Shown: piece by piece, positions 28,658-30,499 of the stretch | Layout of the letters: the number at the start of each line of letters is the position of its first letter | Position numbering within the stretch: position 1 is the first letter of the stretch | Assembly (NCBI RefSeq): GCF_035690525.1 | Contig: NZ_DASSKM010000053.1 | Location: 1 to 30,499, forward strand | Direction of reading: 5' to 3' | DNA: 30,499 nt | From: Salinisphaera sp035690525 | GTDB lineage: Bacteria > Pseudomonadota > Gammaproteobacteria > Nevskiales > Salinisphaeraceae | The notes under the pieces: generated by a model | Seen by the model: only the letters and a program-made list of their open reading frames with translations | What the model was told of the DNA's origin: nothing | Databases searched by the model: none | Position numbers and translations under genes: made by a program

Positions 28658-29923
28658 TCACCTATCGGCGCGCCGGCAGCGATGATTGAGCACGCCCAGA
28701 CTGCGCAGCAGCGTGACCAGATGACCGCCGAGAATGGCCTTGCCGGTGGTCATCAGCGCGGCCGAGATGCCGCGTGCCGGATCGGCCCAGCCGAGAATGT
28801 TCATGAAACCGAGATGGCCGTAGGCGGAACCGCACATCGGGCCGTACATCCCGATTGGATTCATGCCGAGCATGAGCCCTTCGGTGTAGCGCATGGGCAC
28901 TTTCAACGTACGATCGATGATCTGGGAGGACGCCGGCTTGACGACGCGGGCCAGCGTGGCCGGCTCGAACAGGCGCTGCCCCCGATAGACGCCGCCGTCG
29001 AGCAGCATCTGGTAGAAACGCGACAACTCCTCGGCGGTGGCATACAGATTGCCGGCCGGAATTACCGCGTCCATGAAGAAATCGCGGTTGGAAACAGCGA
29101 CCACTTCCTCGAACGGCACCGACAACGCCCGCCTCGCCCAGCGCGAGACGGGCCAGCGCACCGGCTGACCGGCGACATGGTTTTCGGCCGCCCGCGAGCG
29201 CGAGCGGCCATCCAGGCCATAGGTGAAATAGCGCATGCCCAGCGGCTTGCGCAGCGTGGTATCGAGATAATCGGTAAGCGGCGCGCCGGTGACCCGCCGG
29301 ATCACCTCGCCGAGGATGAAGCCGCCGGTGAAAGAGTGGTAGGCCAGATGCCGACCGCCGGCCTCGGCCGGCATGGCGCAAATGCGCGCCACGCAGGCTT
29401 CCCAGTCGGCCAGCATTTCGGGACCGTAATCATCCGCGGTGAAATGGGGGAAACCGCCCTGATGCGACAGCACTTGGCTGATTGTGGTGCGCGACTTGCC
29501 CTCGCCGGAGAACGCCGGCAGATAGCGCGAAACCGGCGCGTCCAGATCGATACCGCCCTCCTCGGCCAGCTTATGCGTGAGCAGCGCGACGACCGCCTTG
29601 CTGGCCGAGAACAGACACACCGGCGTATCCGGTTGGGCCAGGCGGGCGTCGGACGCGAGCGGCCGTTCCGGCGTCAACCCGCGCGCATAGCCGATCGAAC
29701 GGTTGAGCACGATCGCCCCGTGCCGGCGCAGACAGAAAGTCACCGCCGGATGGATGCGGGTGGCGAACAGGTCGCGGATCATCGCGTTACCGATGGCCTC
29801 GACGTCGGCCGCCGACAGGCCGGCCTCGTGCGGCGCGCGCTCGGCTTTACGGTCGATCCGAACGAGATCCGCCGGATCCTCTTCGATCGCGATCCGGCGG
29901 GTGCCGGGCAACGTGAGGCTCAC
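28658..29923 (-). CDS. Serine hydrolase of the class C beta-lactamase fold
   Basis: Proteins of this fold include beta-lactamases, penicillin-binding carboxypeptidases and family VIII esterases. The 421-residue product contains the nucleophile motif SxxK as Ser106-Ala-Ser-Lys109 (LFSASKAVVALL) and a Tyr-containing motif Tyr195-His-Ser (YHSFTGGFILGEV), followed by RRVTGAPLTDYL. There is no signal peptide, so it is probably a cytoplasmic esterase rather than a beta-lactamase. The start is a GTG at 29923 that overlaps the stop of a possible 51-residue ORF (GTGA). It is upstream of the FabG4-type gene and divergent from a TetR regulator, suggesting a lipid/ester role. Confidence 0.87.
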   Translation of the reverse strand: MSLTLPGTRRIAIEEDPADLVRIDRKAERAPHEAGLSAADVEAIGNAMIRDLFATRIHPAVTFCLRRHGAIVLNRSIGYARGLTPERPLASDARLAQPDTPVCLFSASKAVVALLTHKLAEEGGIDLDAPVSRYLPAFSGEGKSRTTISQVLSHQGGFPHFTADDYGPEMLADWEACVARICAMPAEAGGRHLAYHSFTGGFILGEVIRRVTGAPLTDYLDTTLRKPLGMRYFTYGLDGRSRSRAAENHVAGQPVRWPVSRWARRALSVPFEEVVAVSNRDFFMDAVIPAGNLYATAEELSRFYQMLLDGGVYRGQRLFEPATLARVVKPASSQIIDRTLKVPMRYTEGLMLGMNPIGMYGPMCGSAYGHLGFMNILGWADPARGISAALMTTGKAILGGHLVTLLRSLGVLNHRCRRADR

Positions 29924-30075
29924 GAGGGTTTACGCCGGACGACCGCTTGATCTTCCGCGCGCCACGCGGCCTCGGAATACGGACAATCGATATCGCGGTA
30001 AAAGGGATCGTTTTCGTTGCGGCCGATATAAATGTCGTAACTCATGCGTTTGTCGAAGGCCGAATTCAGGTGCAT
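29920..30075 (-). CDS. Possible 51-residue protein coupled to the hydrolase
   Basis: An ATG at 30075, with an in-frame TGA just upstream, opens 51 codons ending in a TGA that overlaps the hydrolase GTG by four bases. The product is acidic/aromatic (MSYDIYIGRNENDPFYRDID in its middle, then CPYSEAAWRAEDQ), unlike the Arg/Ala/Pro composition of shadow frames here. I do not recognise a family. A shorter start at the internal ATG (residue 11) is possible. No strong ribosome site is visible, so the call rests on composition and coupling. Confidence 0.5.
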   Translation of the reverse strand: MHLNSAFDKRMSYDIYIGRNENDPFYRDIDCPYSEAAWRAEDQAVVRRKPS

Positions 30076-30235
30076 ACCCCATCATGGCGCAAAGACGCTG
30101 GCGCGTGCATCGGCCGAATCCCGGAAGCGCTCCAAATGGCGCTAGCCGCGAGCGCGCCGATGAAGACGGCCGGGGATATTCCACGATACGACGAGGTCCA
30201 ATACCGAACAGGCGCGGTAAATTTGTGAAGAACCC

Positions 30236-30263
30236 TTTTCAAAAATCCTAATTTTCAGATAAT
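30236..30263 (+). promoter_or_regulatory. Candidate promoter of the TetR-family gene
   Basis: TTTTCA (30236-30241) and GATAAT (30258-30263) are separated by 16 bp, about 35 bp before the GTG start of the TetR gene. The surrounding AT-rich patch is unusual for this genome segment. The rest of 30076-30298 shows no gene that I can support. Confidence 0.35.
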
Positions 30264-30298
30264 ACCAATCCAACGACCGTCGTCAAGCAGACCCGCCC

Positions 30299-30499
30299 GT
30301 GACCGATCTCACCCACAAAAACACGTCCCCGACCCGAGGCCGTAAACGCGGTTATCGGGGGCTTTCCGCCGAAGAACTGCGTCGCCAGCGCCACCAGCGG
30401 CTGATCGCCGCCGGCACCGCGCTGTTCGGCGAACGCGGTTACGCCGCCACGCCGATCGAGGCCGTATGCAGCCAGGCCAAGGTCTCGACCCGGCATTTC
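30299..30499 (+). CDS. TetR-family transcriptional regulator (partial, 5' end)
   Basis: From the GTG at 30299 the frame stays open for 67 codons to the window end. After a basic start (NTSPTRGRKRGYRGLS), the segment LRRQRHQRLIAAGTALFGER, followed by GYAATPIEAVCSQAKVSTRHF, is a typical TetR N-terminal helix-turn-helix, up to the recognition helix. The C-terminal ligand-binding domain is outside the window. It is divergent from the small ORF/hydrolase/FabG4 unit and may control it, as many TetR repressors regulate adjacent divergent genes. This is an inference from position. Confidence 0.85.
   Translation, partial: MTDLTHKNTSPTRGRKRGYRGLSAEELRRQRHQRLIAAGTALFGERGYAATPIEAVCSQAKVSTRHF

Noticed and set aside
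28658..29923. Calling the class C-fold protein a resistance beta-lactamase
   Set aside because: No signal peptide is visible, the Tyr motif is YHS rather than YxN, and the neighbours are metabolic, so an esterase-like hydrolase is more likely.

Overview
The window is a GC-rich chromosomal segment from a motile bacterium, most likely a gammaproteobacterium. The gene set (FlhDC master regulator, FlgM/FlgN, FlhE, CheZ, FliT) and the order flhDC-motAB-cheAW-cheRDBYZ-flhBAE match the enterobacterial type of flagellar system. The base composition, the presence of CheD and FhlB, and the absence of a receptor gene point away from enterics, towards a halophilic or marine lineage such as Salinisphaera or a relative. 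The genus is an inference and cannot be settled from this sequence alone.

Layout. Positions 157-3329 (minus) hold flgBCDE, encoding the proximal rod (FlgB, FlgC), hook cap (FlgD) and hook (FlgE). Divergent flgA follows at 3461-4168 (plus), then a non-coding stretch of about 500 bp containing two different inverted-repeat-bounded elements, then flgM and flgN (plus). A long minus-strand block from 19190 down to 5727 reads flhD, flhC, motA, motB, cheA, cheW, cheR, cheD, cheB, cheY, cheZ, flhB, flhA, flhE. Most junctions in it are tight or overlap by ATGA. A second copy of one repeat element lies just upstream of flhD, in opposite orientation to the first copy. Beyond it are fliD, fliS, fliT, a fliK-like gene and fhlB (minus, 23215-19636).

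From 23.3 kb the content is no longer flagellar. It comprises three overlapping or abutting minus-strand genes of unknown function (small membrane or exported proteins), a HemD-family gene, a DUF3429 membrane protein, and a CsoR/RcnR-type metal sensor overlapping a cation diffusion facilitator. A minus-strand unit follows with a FabG4-type two-domain reductase, a serine hydrolase of the class C beta-lactamase fold and a possible 51-residue leader protein. It is divergent from a TetR-family regulator cut by the window end.

Regulation. Three strong FliA (sigma-28) promoters can be read by eye, all with the TAAAG-type box, an exact 11-bp spacer and a GCCGNTA-type box. They lie ahead of flgM, motA and fliD, as expected for late flagellar genes controlled by the FliA/FlgM pair.

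The most unusual feature is a 266-bp element with terminal inverted repeats that can fold into a cloverleaf. Two copies, about 96% identical and inverted, flank the 15-kb regulatory/chemotaxis/export block. One copy ends inside the flgM sigma-28 promoter. The other lies immediately upstream of the flhDC promoter region and supplies the fhlB stop codon. Other points worth attention are a long Arg/Glu/Asp-rich tail on FlhD, two tandem CheY-binding (P2) domains in CheA, and an NPSH rather than NPTH cleavage motif in FlhB.
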